NCBI GenBank assembly: GCA_948356915.1
Contig: CAOJCG010000013.1
Span: 1 to 63,169, forward strand
Length of the DNA stretch: 63,169 bases
DNA from: an uncultured Clostridiaceae bacterium
Lineage (GTDB): Bacteria; Bacillota; Clostridia; TANB77; CAG-508
Direction: 5' to 3'
Shown piece after piece: positions 1-9,221 of the stretch. Under the pieces are notes generated by a model. It saw only the letters and a program-made list of their open reading frames with translations. It made no database searches and had not been told where the DNA came from. The position numbers and the translations under genes were made by a program. The stretch's first letter is position 1; each line of letters begins with the position of its first letter.

Positions 1-121
1 TACCAATTTAATTAAATTATAAAAATTATTTTTACAAAAAATCGAAACTTAAATTAGTGAATATATTGAAGGTAATGAAGAAAGTGGTATAATACTATAT
101 TCAAAACTTTTTGAAAACAAA

Positions 122-598
122 ATGCTTGAGAAATTCATATATAAATACACAGCCAAAAGTAACCTGTCAATAGAAGATAAACAAGAAATATTAGAAGAAA
201 CACTGATGAAAAGTGTAGAGAATTTATGGAAATACAATGGGAATTCTAAATTTACAACTTTTGTTATAGGATTTGCTCAAAATAAATGTAGAGAAAAAAT
301 AAGAAAGAAAAATAATATTATAGAATTAGAACTCGATGAAGAGCAGATAATTGATGAAGATTATAATTACTATAATCAAGATCCATCAATAATAATTATA
401 AAGAAAGAAGAAAATGAGAAAATAAATACTGCAATGAGCAGACTTGAAGAGGAAGATAAACAAATAATTCAATTGAGAATTATAAATGAAATTACAGCTA
501 AGAAGATAAGTGAAATGACAGGTGAAAATATAGAAGCCATTTATTCACGATATAGAAGAGCTTTAAAAAAATTTAGAAAAATTTATGAAAAAATGTGA
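122..598 (+). CDS. Sigma-70-like RNA polymerase factor (possibly 5' incomplete)
   Basis: 158-residue protein with the two-block plan of small sigma-70/ECF factors. Residues about 25-65 resemble region 2 (helical, with KFTTFVIGFAQNKCREKI). Residues about 105-155 resemble the region 4 helix-turn-helix (RLEEEDKQIIQLRI, then ISEMTGENIEAIYSRYRRAL). It would direct core RNA polymerase to specific promoters. ATG 122 has no good ribosome site, and the frame stays open upstream to a TAA at 50-52 with coding-looking residues, so the true start may be earlier (non-ATG) or the gene may have lost its 5' end. It stops at TGA, 44 bases before the next gene. Phage or mobile-element sigma-like regulators of this size are common; the family call is by motif only. 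Confidence 0.6.
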   Translation: MLEKFIYKYTAKSNLSIEDKQEILEETLMKSVENLWKYNGNSKFTTFVIGFAQNKCREKIRKKNNIIELELDEEQIIDEDYNYYNQDPSIIIIKKEENEKINTAMSRLEEEDKQIIQLRIINEITAKKISEMTGENIEAIYSRYRRALKKFRKIYEKM

Positions 599-642
599 CC
601 AATTTTTTGAAAAAAAGACATATATAAATAGGAGGAGAAAAA

Positions 643-957
643 ATGATTAGTATAGAATATGCTTTAGATAAATATACTGATTTAATAAATGAAAAGGAAA
701 TTATAGATTTTGAATATTTTAAAAATGAATTGCTACCAGATGATTACATAGAATTTAAAGAAGAAATAAAATACATAAATATGATAAAGTCAAATAGTGT
801 AACAAAATCGTTTAAACAGTTATTTGAAAAGATAGATGAATACAAAAATGAATTATATGCAGTTGATAGTGCTGTTAATTTTAGAAGTAAAGATAAAAAT
901 GATGAAACTATAAAAATGATAGAAGAAATATTCAAAGAGGAATTTAAAGATGAATAA
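643..957 (+). CDS. Small acidic protein of unknown function
   Basis: 104 residues, rich in Glu, Asp and Lys, without a membrane segment or a motif I recognise. A strong ribosome site (GGAGGAG, 631-637) lies just upstream of ATG 643. Its last codons overlap the start of the ImmA/IrrE gene by 8 bases, so the two are almost certainly translated together. Small antitoxin-like or regulatory proteins often sit directly before ImmA/IrrE peptidases, but this one lacks an obvious helix-turn-helix, so a repressor role is not supported. Confidence 0.6.
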   Translation: MISIEYALDKYTDLINEKEIIDFEYFKNELLPDDYIEFKEEIKYINMIKSNSVTKSFKQLFEKIDEYKNELYAVDSAVNFRSKDKNDETIKMIEEIFKEEFKDE

Positions 958-1678
958 TCTATATAAAATAATAAATGAATTGATATATGAATATAATTTA
1001 AATATAGAAGAAGCAATTGACATAGAAGATTTAATAAGAAAGATGAATATAAGATTAGTCATTGCTGACTTACCAGAAGGAATACTTGGAGCTTGTAAAG
1101 TAGAAGGGTTAAAAAGACTAATTGTTGTATCATCAAAAGTATATAATGAAGAACAAAAAAGATTCACACTAGCTCATGAATTAGGACATATATTAATACA
1201 TAGAGGAACACATTATTTTTCTAAAGAGGATGTTACTACAATATATACAAATAAACAAAAAGAAGATGAAGCAGATAGGTTTGCAGTAGAACTACTGTTG
1301 CCTAGTAAAACTATCAGAACGATAATTAGGGAAAATGATGTTGATTTTGAATTAATAAAACAAGTAGCACAAAGATATAAAATGTCGTTGATAGCTACAT
1401 CTATTAGAATAACAGAAGTAACAAACGAAAATATCATTATAATATATCATAGAAATAACATTATAAAATGGTGGCACAAATCAAATGGAGAAATCTTTTT
1501 CAATGAGAGATATGAAGGTATAGATTTAGCAAGAATTGAACAAGAAAAAGATATACCATCAAAAAAGGTAGAATTAAATTTATGGTTATCCGAAGATGAA
1601 GATTTATATTCATGTTATGAAGAAACCATATATTTTAATAAATTAAATGAATATATAACTTTAGTTCAAATCATATAA
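950..1678 (+). CDS. ImmA/IrrE-family metallopeptidase
   Basis: 242 residues. The zinc peptidase signature AHELGHILIH (HExxH) lies at about residues 75-84, followed by EDEADRFAVELLLP, where the second glutamate supplies the third metal ligand. This is the ImmA/IrrE arrangement. Family members cleave partner repressors (ImmA cuts ImmR of an integrative element), which fits the mobile-element setting here. The C-terminal third has no motif I recognise. It is co-transcribed with the overlapping upstream small gene and followed at once by a strong terminator. Confidence 0.8.
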   Translation: MNNLYKIINELIYEYNLNIEEAIDIEDLIRKMNIRLVIADLPEGILGACKVEGLKRLIVVSSKVYNEEQKRFTLAHELGHILIHRGTHYFSKEDVTTIYTNKQKEDEADRFAVELLLPSKTIRTIIRENDVDFELIKQVAQRYKMSLIATSIRITEVTNENIIIIYHRNNIIKWWHKSNGEIFFNERYEGIDLARIEQEKDIPSKKVELNLWLSEDEDLYSCYEETIYFNKLNEYITLVQII

Positions 1679-1707
1679 GGTACAGTTTAAAACTGTACCT
1701 TTATTTT
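1677..1707 (+). terminator. Rho-independent terminator after the peptidase gene
   Basis: Perfect 11-bp stem AGGTACAGTTT / AAACTGTACCT with essentially no loop bases, followed by TTATTTT, directly after the stop codon. Confidence 0.8.
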
Positions 1708-1725
1708 ATGAAGAAAGGAGAGAAA

Positions 1726-1788
1726 ATGAAAAAAATATTAAATCTTAACAAAAAAATGTTTTTCATATTAAATAAGTTTTTTATATGA
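1726..1788 (+). CDS. Possible 20-residue leader peptide
   Basis: An ATG preceded by a strong ribosome site (GAAAGGAG) opens a 20-codon frame of Lys, Asn, Phe and Ile residues ending in TGA. It sits between the terminator at 1677-1707 and the gene at 1841. Nothing but the ribosome site supports it. It could be a leader peptide or simply A-rich leader sequence. Confidence 0.25.
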   Translation: MKKILNLNKKMFFILNKFFI

Positions 1789-1840
1789 AAGATTAAAAAA
1801 TAAAAAAGAAAATATTAAATGAAAGGAATGAAAATGTAAA

Positions 1841-2767
1841 ATGAAAATAAACAGAAAAAGAATAAGAAATCCAAAAAGGTATTTAGCAGAATTTAAAGAA
1901 AGCGAAAAGCTAAGAGTAGGAGTAAAGATAACAAAAGAAAATAAACAAAAAGTTGAAAAAATGGGATTTGACTCTAGAATTGTTGTTGGAGAAATAGTAG
2001 TACCAAGTTCTGATATTTCGAAAAGCACATATGAAAACGCAGAAGGGAAATGCATTATAAGAAAGGATTTACCAAAGGAAACTGCAGAAAGATATTGGGA
2101 GTGGTCGTGGGAAGACTGGGGTCATAATATACATACTGACTATAAATATATTCCCTATGAAAGATATCAAAGAGAATATTTGCCACTAAGAGCATTAGAA
2201 TTTATGATAGTAGAAGATAATGAGAAAAATAAATGGGTAGTTTCAAGAGAAATAAAAAATTTACAGGAAGATTATGAAGACATTAAATTATTGATTAATA
2301 TGCTATTAAGTATATTTGGTGAATGTGAGACAATAAATGTAAATATTGAAGAACCAATAAAGACCGTAAGGTCAGTGAAATGGGAAATACTAAGACCAGG
2401 AAAGCAAACTAAAGAAATAATAAGAAACATCATAAGAGAAAAAGTAAGTCAAAACAGAGAAAGTATGTACATTAGAAATTTAGACAAGCTTATTGAAAAT
2501 AGTAATGAAAATATAGCAGTAGGAACACAAGAGTTTAAAGGCTATATAGTATTTATTTGTGGTAAATATGCAATCTTAGAAAGTTTAATGCCTAATAATG
2601 CAACATATATACTAGATAAGGCTTGGGAAGAAATTTCTAAACTTACAAAAACCGAAGTATTAAGTAACAAATTGCATATTGATAGAATTTACCATTATTC
2701 AAATTGGGAAGAAAAAATTAATAAGTATATGGAAGGAGATGAAAAATATGGCGAAAACAAAGAGTAG
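1841..2767 (+). CDS. Unrecognised 308-residue protein of a mobile element
   Basis: A soluble, charged protein with a Trp-rich stretch at about residues 90-105 (ERYWEWSWEDWGH). No catalytic signature is recognised. ATG 1841 is preceded by AAAGGAATG at a usable distance. The 3' end overlaps the next small gene by 20 bases, which indicates one transcript. Given the neighbouring ImmA/IrrE gene, integrase remnant and phage-like small protein, it is probably cargo or a structural gene of an integrated element. Function unknown. Confidence 0.55.
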   Translation: MKINRKRIRNPKRYLAEFKESEKLRVGVKITKENKQKVEKMGFDSRIVVGEIVVPSSDISKSTYENAEGKCIIRKDLPKETAERYWEWSWEDWGHNIHTDYKYIPYERYQREYLPLRALEFMIVEDNEKNKWVVSREIKNLQEDYEDIKLLINMLLSIFGECETINVNIEEPIKTVRSVKWEILRPGKQTKEIIRNIIREKVSQNRESMYIRNLDKLIENSNENIAVGTQEFKGYIVFICGKYAILESLMPNNATYILDKAWEEISKLTKTEVLSNKLHIDRIYHYSNWEEKINKYMEGDEKYGENKE

Positions 2768-2867
2768 TAACTCAGGAAAACAAGAAAAGAAAATAGTACC
2801 AGTAAATGGGTACACTAAAAAAGATGGAACAAAAGTAAAAGGCCACCGTAGATCAACACCAAATTAA
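2748..2867 (+). CDS. 39-residue basic protein, phage-type
   Basis: Starts at ATG 2748 behind GGAAGGAG and overlaps the preceding gene. The product is strongly basic and ends VNGYTKKDGTKVKGHRRST. The VNGYxRxDGTxVKGHxR pattern resembles small proteins I associate with phages and integrative elements, which have no assigned function as far as I know. A terminator follows 10 bases after the stop. Confidence 0.6.
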   Translation: MAKTKSSNSGKQEKKIVPVNGYTKKDGTKVKGHRRSTPN

Positions 2868-2877
2868 AATAATATAA

Positions 2878-2913
2878 CTCCAAAGTTCAAAAGACTTTGG
2901 GGTTTATTTTTTT
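2878..2913 (+). terminator. Rho-independent terminator
   Basis: Stem CTCCAAAGT / ACTTTGGGG around a short loop, then GTTTATTTTTTT. It closes the transcript of the two preceding genes. Confidence 0.8.
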
Positions 2914-3038
2914 CGGTTTTTTTGTCACACTTTGGTCACACTCACCACAAAAACAGCCACTTTTTGACCCAATTTAACCCAACCAAACAAAAACAAATAT
3001 CACCCATAAACTTACTCTAACAAAACATAACACAATTT

Positions 3039-3114
3039 TGCAAAACTCAGCAATACCAACGCTTACACGCTCATAACCCGAAGGCATGTAGTCCAGAGTA
3101 TTACCCCGCAACCA
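3039..3114 (+). pseudogene. Decayed tRNA-fMet-like sequence ending in CCA
   Basis: A 76-base stretch reads like a degenerate initiator tRNA. The anticodon loop CTCATAA is intact and followed by CCCGAAGG. The 3' end is ACCCCGCAACCA, as in tRNA-fMet, with a T-arm that can still pair (GTAGT / ATTAC). The 5' acceptor strand (TGCAAAA) and the anticodon stem no longer pair, so it is not a functional tRNA. It lies 360 bases from an integrase remnant. A tRNA 3' end used as an attachment site and then decayed is the simplest reading (inference). Confidence 0.5.
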
Positions 3115-3475
3115 AGCTTATATCACTAGAACGATAACGGTTTTAGTGATTTTTTTGTTGTCTTTAATTTGTTTACAATAATGCCATTTTTTATATAATA
3201 TTATGCCAAATTAGGTAAAAGTTGGGTAAAATAAGTATCTCAAACTACTTAAATTCTAATAAAAAATCATTAAAATTTTATACTTTTTATATATTATAAA
3301 AGGCAATGGGAAATCTAAATTTCATATTTAGTTGCCTTTTATTTTCATATCGTGAAAATTGTAACGGCTTTTATTTCCGTTTGTGAAAATTAGAAAAAAT
3401 ATCGGAGTACAAAAATAATTTCATTATTTTTGCATACTCAGGCTGTAACAAACAAGTTTTAACACCCTGAGCAAA
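3115..3475. other. 361-base gap without a gene
   Basis: Highly AT-rich. The only structure seen is a hairpin at 3298-3346 (AAAAGGCAA / TTGCCTTTT followed by ATTTT), which can act as a terminator. No coding frame with a ribosome site is seen. Confidence 0.5.
3298..3346 (+). terminator. Hairpin terminator in the gap
   Basis: 9-bp stem AAAAGGCAA / TTGCCTTTT with a 25-base loop and a following T-rich tract (TTATTTT). Confidence 0.55.
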
Positions 3476-3852
3476 TTAAGACCTTGTTGGTAATAACAAG
3501 TTTTCTAATGCATATCCAGCTTTTCTATTATGAGAAAGTAGTGGATGCACATAAAAATCTAATGTAGTGCTAATTTGTGCATGACCAAGTCTTGCAGAAA
3601 CAACTGCTATATCAATATTTTGTGCTACTAGCAAACTTGCATTTGTATGTCTTAATCCGTGAAAATTAATTACAGGTAATCCAATTGTATTTAAATATCT
3701 AACAAACCATTTGCTAATTGAAGAAGGATGCATAGGTTTGCCATCTGCTTGTACAAATAACCTATCAGAATTAGTCCACAATTCGCCATAAATGGACTTT
3801 TGTTCTTCATAGCTTAGGTGCTTGAACACGTTCAGCAGGATTAGACACTAAA
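3476..3852 (-). pseudogene. Tyrosine integrase remnant with internal deletion
   Basis: The open part (GTG 3829 to 3476) encodes only the C-terminal catalytic third of a phage-type tyrosine recombinase. It has FHGLRHTNASLL (box II His and Arg), LGHAQISTTLDFYVH (the tyrosine nucleophile) and LWTNSDRLFVQADGKPMHP. Directly upstream, in a different frame, lies NPAERVQAPKL, which belongs about 110 residues earlier in full-length relatives. The middle, with the first catalytic arginine, has therefore been deleted and the frame lost. The N-terminus is absent altogether. It is the relic of the element that brought in the genes at 122-2867. Confidence 0.75.
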
Positions 3853-4053
3853 AAATACTAGATGAAATGTAATATTTCAAAATTTGTGGTGACATTTATA
3901 TAATATAAAGAAAAATATATTTAAGAGGATTATCATGTAATTAATTTTTTAGAAGAATTAAAATTGAAAAAGTATAAAAAACTATTGCATAATAAACAAA
4001 TGTTTGATAAAATATAACAAACAAAAATAAATTAGAAAATAACTCATAATTTG

Positions 4054-4082
4054 TTGTTTAAAAAAGTATTTTGTGATATAAA
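4054..4082 (+). promoter_or_regulatory. Predicted promoter of the methylase operon
   Basis: TTGTTT, a 17-base spacer and TATAAA, placed 32 bases before the methylase start codon. Confidence 0.5.
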
Positions 4083-4113
4083 ATAAGTAATTGGAATAAA
4101 GGAGAGTATTTTT

Positions 4114-5248
4114 ATGAATCCAATAATAAAATGGGCTGGTGGAAAAGAAAAAGAATTACCATACATAAAAGAGAATTTACCAAGTAAAATAAATAGATAT
4201 ATAGAGCCTTTTGTAGGAGGTCGGAGCTGTTTATTTTGACCTAAATATTGAAAATTCAGTTATAAATGATAAATCTGAAGAATTAATAAACTTATATAAA
4301 TGTATTAAAAATCAAGATAAAGAATTTTTTACAAAATTAAAAGCTATTTATAAAAACTGGGTATTATTAGAAGGTGTTGTTGAACATAATGCTGATGAGC
4401 TATTAAAAATGTACACAGAGTATTGTAAACAACTTAATAATAAGAAAAATACAAAAGAGATTAAGCAACAATTTAATGATAGAATATATACATTTGTAAT
4501 AAGACATGCTAAAGAATTTAATGGAATATTATCTGCAGAATTTAATATTGAAATAGATAACTTTATAAATGAAATTGTAAAAAACCTAATTTTTAAAATG
4601 AATAGAATGTATAAAATAGAAATTCAAAGAAAAAAGATGAGTCAAAAGGATACTCTTGATAATATTGAATGTGCATTTAAAAGTGCATTTTATATGCATT
4701 TTAGACATTTATATAATGAAGCTCAAAATTTAAATATAAGCATACCATTTTATACAGCAATATTTTATTTTATAAGAGAATTTTGCTATGCATCTATGTT
4801 TAGATATAATAAAAGTGGAAAGTTTAATGTACCTTATGGAGGAATAAGCTATAATAGAAAAGAATTTATAAAAAAGATTAACTATATAGGTTCTAAAAAT
4901 ATAAAAGAATATATGGAAAATACAAAAATATATTGTGATGATTTTGAAAAATTCCTAAAAGAAATAAAACCTAAAAAAGGTGACTTTATTTTCTTGGATC
5001 CTCCATATGATACTGAATTTTCAACATACGCAAAAAATGAGTTTGCTAAGAATGATCAAGTGAGATTATGCGAATATTTAAAAAATACAAAAGCTAATGT
5101 AATGCTTATTATAAAAAATACAGATTTTATTTATAATTTATATAATACAAAAGAGTTTAAGATAAAAACATTTGATAAAAAATATCTTGTTAGTTTTCAA
5201 AATAGAAATGATAAAGATGTAGAACATTTATTGATAACAAATTATTAG
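4114..5248 (+). CDS. dam: D12-class DNA adenine methylase (one +1 recoding site)
   Basis: Starts at ATG 4114 after GGAGAG and encodes 377 residues once a single +1 shift is made at CGG 4222-4224. The N-terminus NPIIKWAGGKEKELPYI is the SAM-binding start of D12 (Dam/MboIA/DpnM-type) N6-adenine methylases. EPFVGGGAVYFDL is motif I with its third glycine encoded by CGGA. FLDPPYDTEF (about residues 292-301) is the catalytic DPPY motif. Read strictly in triplets the protein would stop 4 codons after CGG. Everything else in the frame is intact, which argues against decay. It heads an operon with a 42-codon ORF, an HNH gene and a GIY-YIG gene. This is the modification half of a likely type II restriction system. 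Confidence 0.85.
4222..4225 (+). other. +1 recoding site 1: GGT CGGA in dam
   Basis: The in-frame CGG is codon 37 of the methylase. Reading CGGA as one unit gives Gly and completes EPFVGGGAVYF (motif I). Triplet reading reaches TGA within 5 codons. Confidence 0.75.
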
Positions 5249-5259
5249 AGGATATAAAT

Positions 5260-5388
5260 ATGGAAGATTTAAAAAGAAAAGCAATTAATGAAATAATAGA
5301 TAGTAGTATAAAAAGTTTTGCAGATGGATTTGAATTAAAACATATAAAAGAAGCAATTCAGAACATAAAAGTTCTATATTTTGAATAG
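5260..5388 (+). CDS. 42-residue protein between methylase and nuclease
   Basis: Begins at ATG 5260, with AGAGGAT just upstream, 11 bases after the methylase stop. It ends at TAG 5386-5388, which lies inside the ribosome site of the HNH gene. The product is charged and helical (MEDLKRKAINEIIDSSIKSF). The tight spacing on both sides argues that it is translated. A small controller or accessory protein of the restriction operon is possible, but it has no recognisable helix-turn-helix. Confidence 0.55.
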   Translation: MEDLKRKAINEIIDSSIKSFADGFELKHIKEAIQNIKVLYFE

Positions 5389-5398
5389 GAGAAATAAT

Positions 5399-6193
5399 AT
5401 GAAGGAAAAAAGAGTTAAAGAGAGTGAAATTGTAAAACCAGCACTAAAAATAATAAAAGATAAGCCTGGGATAACTACATCTGAATTAATAAAAGAACTT
5501 GAAAAGGTAGTACAACTATATCCAGGTGATAAAGAAATATTAAAAGGACGAAACGATACTAAATTTTCTCAAATAGTTAGAAACTTAACTTCACACAAGA
5601 AAAATAATAAATTTTGGAAGTGTATAGATAAGGAAAAGGAAGGAATAAATACAGGCTTTTATATTAATGAAATAGGTGAAAATGAAATTCAAGGATACAT
5701 TAAAAAAGAAATAAAAGAAGAAAAGTTAGATAATGAATTTCAAAGGAAAATAAGAGAGAGTAATGTATACAGAATAGATGAGTTAATTAAAGCTAATTCG
5801 AGAATACCAGAAAAGATATCTAGAAGTAGTAAAGCTAGATATAAAACAGATGCTAGAATTTCAAAAACAGTTTTAAAAGAAAATAATTATATATGTGAAA
5901 TTGAAAAACTAACAGGAAATAAACACAAAACATTTGATACAAATAACGGAACGCAATATATGGAAGGACATCATTTAATTCCGATGAAAGCTCAAAAAAA
6001 TTTTGAAAATAATATAGACAGAAGTGATAATATTTGTTGTTTATGTCCTAATTGTCATAGAGCTATTCATTATGGAACTATTAAAGAAAAAAGAACAAGA
6101 TTGGAACTATTATACAATAGTAAGATAAAAGGATTAAATTATAATAAAATTTATATTGATTTTGAAGAATTAATAAATAATTATTATATATAA
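5399..6193 (+). CDS. HNH endonuclease of a putative restriction system
   Basis: ATG 5399 follows AGGAGAAATAAT; an earlier in-frame TTG at 5381 lacks a ribosome site. Of about 264 residues, the C-terminal part holds a classic HNH nuclease: MEGHHLIPMKAQKNF supplies the double His, and CLCPNCHRAIHYG gives the zinc-type CxxC and final His. The N-terminal 100 residues look like a winged-helix or substrate-recognition region (IKDKPGITTSELIKELEKV). Its position directly after an adenine methylase makes it the likely restriction enzyme (inference from context). The recognition sequence cannot be read from the protein. Confidence 0.75.
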   Translation: MKEKRVKESEIVKPALKIIKDKPGITTSELIKELEKVVQLYPGDKEILKGRNDTKFSQIVRNLTSHKKNNKFWKCIDKEKEGINTGFYINEIGENEIQGYIKKEIKEEKLDNEFQRKIRESNVYRIDELIKANSRIPEKISRSSKARYKTDARISKTVLKENNYICEIEKLTGNKHKTFDTNNGTQYMEGHHLIPMKAQKNFENNIDRSDNICCLCPNCHRAIHYGTIKEKRTRLELLYNSKIKGLNYNKIYIDFEELINNYYI

Positions 6194-6211
6194 AGTAGGT
6201 AAGTAAAAGAT

Positions 6212-7045
6212 ATGAACAAATATTATAAGAAAATTGATAAATCAATATTTAAATATGGAATAACTATCCCTAAAGAGTATGAAGAAATGTTTTTAAAGGG
6301 ACATGCTTTAAAAGTAGGAGAGGGAAGAAATATAAAAATTAAATTTAAAAATAAAGAATATAATGGAAGAATAAATAATGTGAATAGAAAAAATACAACT
6401 AATGTATGTCAAATTAGGTGGGATAGTAGCAATGAATTAATAAACGAATTAAAAAAAGAATTTATTCAAAGTTATTTTGCTATTATGAGTGATGAATTTA
6501 ATGAAAAAAATATAAATAAAAAATATAGTAGAACAAATTTATTGGGTGGAAACCAAGAAGTGTTGATTTTTAAGTCAATTAATTATAATACAATTGAATT
6601 AGAAACTTTTATTAAAGTTGAAACTATATATGATAATATTTTTAAAGAATTTGTAAATAGAAACGTTTTTGGATGGATTAGCAAACAAGAGTATAACCAA
6701 ATGATTACTAAATCTACACAATGGTTTGATATAAAGGAATTAAAAAAACATGAAGATATACCTTATGTTATATATTATTTAATAGATGATATAAATAAAG
6801 AAATGTATATAGGAAGTGCAACGAGGTTGGGAGATAGAGTCAAACCAGGAAGATATGAAATACCTGGATGGAATAAATTTAGATATGAAATTGTACATCC
6901 TAAGTATCACAAAGAACTTAAGTCAATTGAATATCATTCTATAATGAATTTTGCAAGATTTTTTAATAACAATGGTAATTTAAGAACATTAGGAATCTCA
7001 GATTATAATTTAGTTAATAAGGATTATAAGTTTTATCAAAAATAA
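6212..7045 (+). CDS. GIY-YIG-like nuclease with N-terminal DNA-binding domain
   Basis: 277 residues. The C-terminal 100 carry a GIY-YIG-type core: YVIYYLIDDINKEMYIGSA, then an Arg-containing helix (RLGDRVKPGRYEI) and a later Glu (LKSIEYHSIMNFARF). The N-terminal part (HALKVGEGRNIKIKFKNKEY and following) recalls the B3-like pseudobarrel DNA-binding domain of some restriction enzymes; that match is by eye and tentative. It sits 18 bases after the HNH gene in the same operon. Two nuclease genes behind one methylase could mean a methyl-sensitive pair or two merged systems. A terminator follows at 7121. Confidence 0.65.
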   Translation: MNKYYKKIDKSIFKYGITIPKEYEEMFLKGHALKVGEGRNIKIKFKNKEYNGRINNVNRKNTTNVCQIRWDSSNELINELKKEFIQSYFAIMSDEFNEKNINKKYSRTNLLGGNQEVLIFKSINYNTIELETFIKVETIYDNIFKEFVNRNVFGWISKQEYNQMITKSTQWFDIKELKKHEDIPYVIYYLIDDINKEMYIGSATRLGDRVKPGRYEIPGWNKFRYEIVHPKYHKELKSIEYHSIMNFARFFNNNGNLRTLGISDYNLVNKDYKFYQK

Positions 7046-7120
7046 AGTATAATGATGATTTTTTAGATAAAGACTACATTTATTTGCATGAGTTGTATAA
7101 ATGCATATAAAAAGCAAAAG

Positions 7121-7169
7121 AAAAGCAAAATAATAGTAATTATATATTACAGAATTATTTTGCTTTTTT
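7121..7169 (+). terminator. Rho-independent terminator of the methylase operon
   Basis: 14-bp perfect stem AAAAGCAAAATAAT / ATTATTTTGCTTTT followed by TT. Confidence 0.75.
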
Positions 7170-7301
7170 GATAATAAACTACAAGTTTTGACAAAAAACG
7201 CTATTATATTATGATATTATATATGAAGAAGTAAATGGGGTGAGTAATATTATAGTATAGAAACAGAAAATATAGATTTAGAGATAAAAAATATTGATAA
7301 T

Positions 7302-7601
7302 ATGATTTTTGAAAGCATTGAACAAATGACACGTTATAATAGAGGATTTTTATCTGAACACATTTTAAAAAGACTTAATTTGAATTTAGATGTTAATTAT
7401 TATAATGTTAGATGGACTAATGCAAATCAAATGCAGCAATTTGTAACATATTTAGATGAAGAGGAAGATGATATTGGATATATTGTTGATGAACAAAAAT
7501 CTAGAGGGGTTAAATATAAAAATTTTAAAGAACAGGATATATTAAATAGAGAAGAATACTTATGGGATAAATCAACTAAATTTTATGTTATATATTTATA
7601 A
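7302..7601 (+). CDS. Unrecognised 99-residue protein
   Basis: Open from ATG 7302 with Asp/Glu-rich middle residues (DEEEDDIGYIVDEQ) and several Tyr/Trp. No good ribosome site precedes 7302. The frame is open upstream to TAA 7245, and a GGGGTG box lies at about 7237, so the gene may start at a non-ATG codon or have lost its start. It lies alone between two restriction operons. No function is proposed. Confidence 0.35.
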   Translation: MIFESIEQMTRYNRGFLSEHILKRLNLNLDVNYYNVRWTNANQMQQFVTYLDEEEDDIGYIVDEQKSRGVKYKNFKEQDILNREEYLWDKSTKFYVIYL

Positions 7602-7640
7602 TTTTGATAAAGCTTTTAAATACAAATAATGTAAAATTTA

Positions 7641-7669
7641 TTGAGAAAAAAGTAGTTTTATGATATATT
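7641..7669 (+). promoter_or_regulatory. Predicted promoter of hsdMSR
   Basis: TTGAGA, a 17-base spacer and TATATT, 31 bases before the hsdM start. Confidence 0.55.
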
Positions 7670-7700
7670 ATAAATGGAAGATTGAAAATTGGAGGAAAAT

Positions 7701-9221
7701 ATGTCAAAAAATGAAAGTAGCACAATGCTAGGATATGAAGATAAATTATGGCAAGCAGCAGATAAATTAAGAGGAAGTATGGATTCAAGCGAATACAAAC
7801 ATGTTGTATTAGGACTTATATTTCTAAAATATGTATCAGATGCATTTGAAACAAAATATCAAGAACTATTAAAAGATAAATATGCAGATGAAGAAGATAA
7901 AGATGAGTATATGTCAGAAAATATATTTTGGGTACCAAAAATAGCAAGATGGAATGAAATATTAAGATATGCAAATACACCAGAAATAGGACAAGTAATA
8001 GATACTGCAATGGAGTCAATAGAAAAAGAGAATCCATCATTAAAAGGAGTATTAAACAAAAATTACTCAAGACCAGAATTAGAAAAAACAACATTAGGAG
8101 AATTAGTTACCCTATTTACAAATATAGAAATAGGAACAGACAAAGCAAAAGAAATGGACATGCTAGGAAGAGTATATGAATATTTCCTAAGTAAATTTGC
8201 TTCAGCAGAAGGAAAAGGCGGAGGAGAATTCTATACACCAACATGTATAGTAAAAACACTAGTAGAAATGATACAGCCATATAAGGGAAGAGTATATGAC
8301 CCTTGCTGTGGTTCAGGAGGAATGTTTGTACAATCATCAAAATTCATAAAAGAACATCAAGGAAATATAAACGATGTATCAGTATTTGGTCAAGAAAGAA
8401 ACCCTACTACGTGGAAGTTAGCAAAAATGAATTTAGCAATTAGAAGAATAGATGGTAATCTAGGAAGTCATAATGCAGATACGTTCCATGAAGATTTACA
8501 CAAAACTTTAAAAGCAGATTATATATTAGCAAATCCACCATTCAATATATCAGATTGGGGAGGCGATAGATTAAGGGAAGATATACGTTGGCAATATGGA
8601 GCACCACCAACAGGAAATGCAAACTATGCATGGTTACAACATATGTTATTTCATCTATCACCAGAAAATGGAGTTGCAGGAACAGTATTAGCTAATGGTT
8701 CTCTATCAAGTGAAACATCAAATGAAGGAAATATTCGTAGGGAAATGATAGAAGAAGATGTAATAGATGCAATAGTAGCAATGCCAAGCCAACTATTTTA
8801 TGCTACAGGAATACCATGCTGTTTATGGATAATGAGAAAAACTAAAAACAAAAATACAAAAAATAAAATACTATTTATAGATGCTAGAAAACTAGGATAT
8901 ATGATAGACAGAAAAGTAAAAGAACTATCAGAAGAAGATATACAAAAAATATCAGAAACATATCATAATTGGAGAAAAAATGAAAATTATGAGGACATAG
9001 CAGGATTTTGCAAAAGTGCAACCAAGGAAGAAGTAGAAGCAAATAATTGTATTTTAACACCAGGAAGATATGTAAGAACAGAAGAAATAGAAGAAGATGG
9101 AATACCTTTTGAAGAAAAAATGACTAATTTAACACAAGAACTAGCAAAACAAATGGAAGAATCAATAAAATTAGATGAAGAAATAAGAAAAATATTAGGG
9201 GCAATAGGGTATGGAATTTAA
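7701..9221 (+). CDS. hsdM: Type I restriction-modification methyltransferase subunit
   Basis: 506 residues from ATG 7701 (GGAGG just upstream; the in-frame TTG at 7689 overlaps that ribosome site). An N-terminal helical HsdM domain ([19 protein letters not shown]) is followed by the N6-adenine methylase domain with SAM motif I ([12 protein letters not shown]) and the catalytic ANPPFN motif. HsdM methylates adenines at sites chosen by HsdS and forms the M2S complex, which HsdR joins for cleavage. The 3' end overlaps hsdS by 11 bases. Confidence 0.95.
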   Translation: MSKNESSTMLGYEDKLWQAADKLRGSMDSSEYKHVVLGLIFLKYVSDAFETKYQELLKDKYADEEDKDEYMSENIFWVPKIARWNEILRYANTPEIGQVIDTAMESIEKENPSLKGVLNKNYSRPELEKTTLGELVTLFTNIEIGTDKAKEMDMLGRVYEYFLSKFASAEGKGGGEFYTPTCIVKTLVEMIQPYKGRVYDPCCGSGGMFVQSSKFIKEHQGNINDVSVFGQERNPTTWKLAKMNLAIRRIDGNLGSHNADTFHEDLHKTLKADYILANPPFNISDWGGDRLREDIRWQYGAPPTGNANYAWLQHMLFHLSPENGVAGTVLANGSLSSETSNEGNIRREMIEEDVIDAIVAMPSQLFYATGIPCCLWIMRKTKNKNTKNKILFIDARKLGYMIDRKVKELSEEDIQKISETYHNWRKNENYEDIAGFCKSATKEEVEANNCILTPGRYVRTEEIEEDGIPFEEKMTNLTQELAKQMEESIKLDEEIRKILGAIGYGI

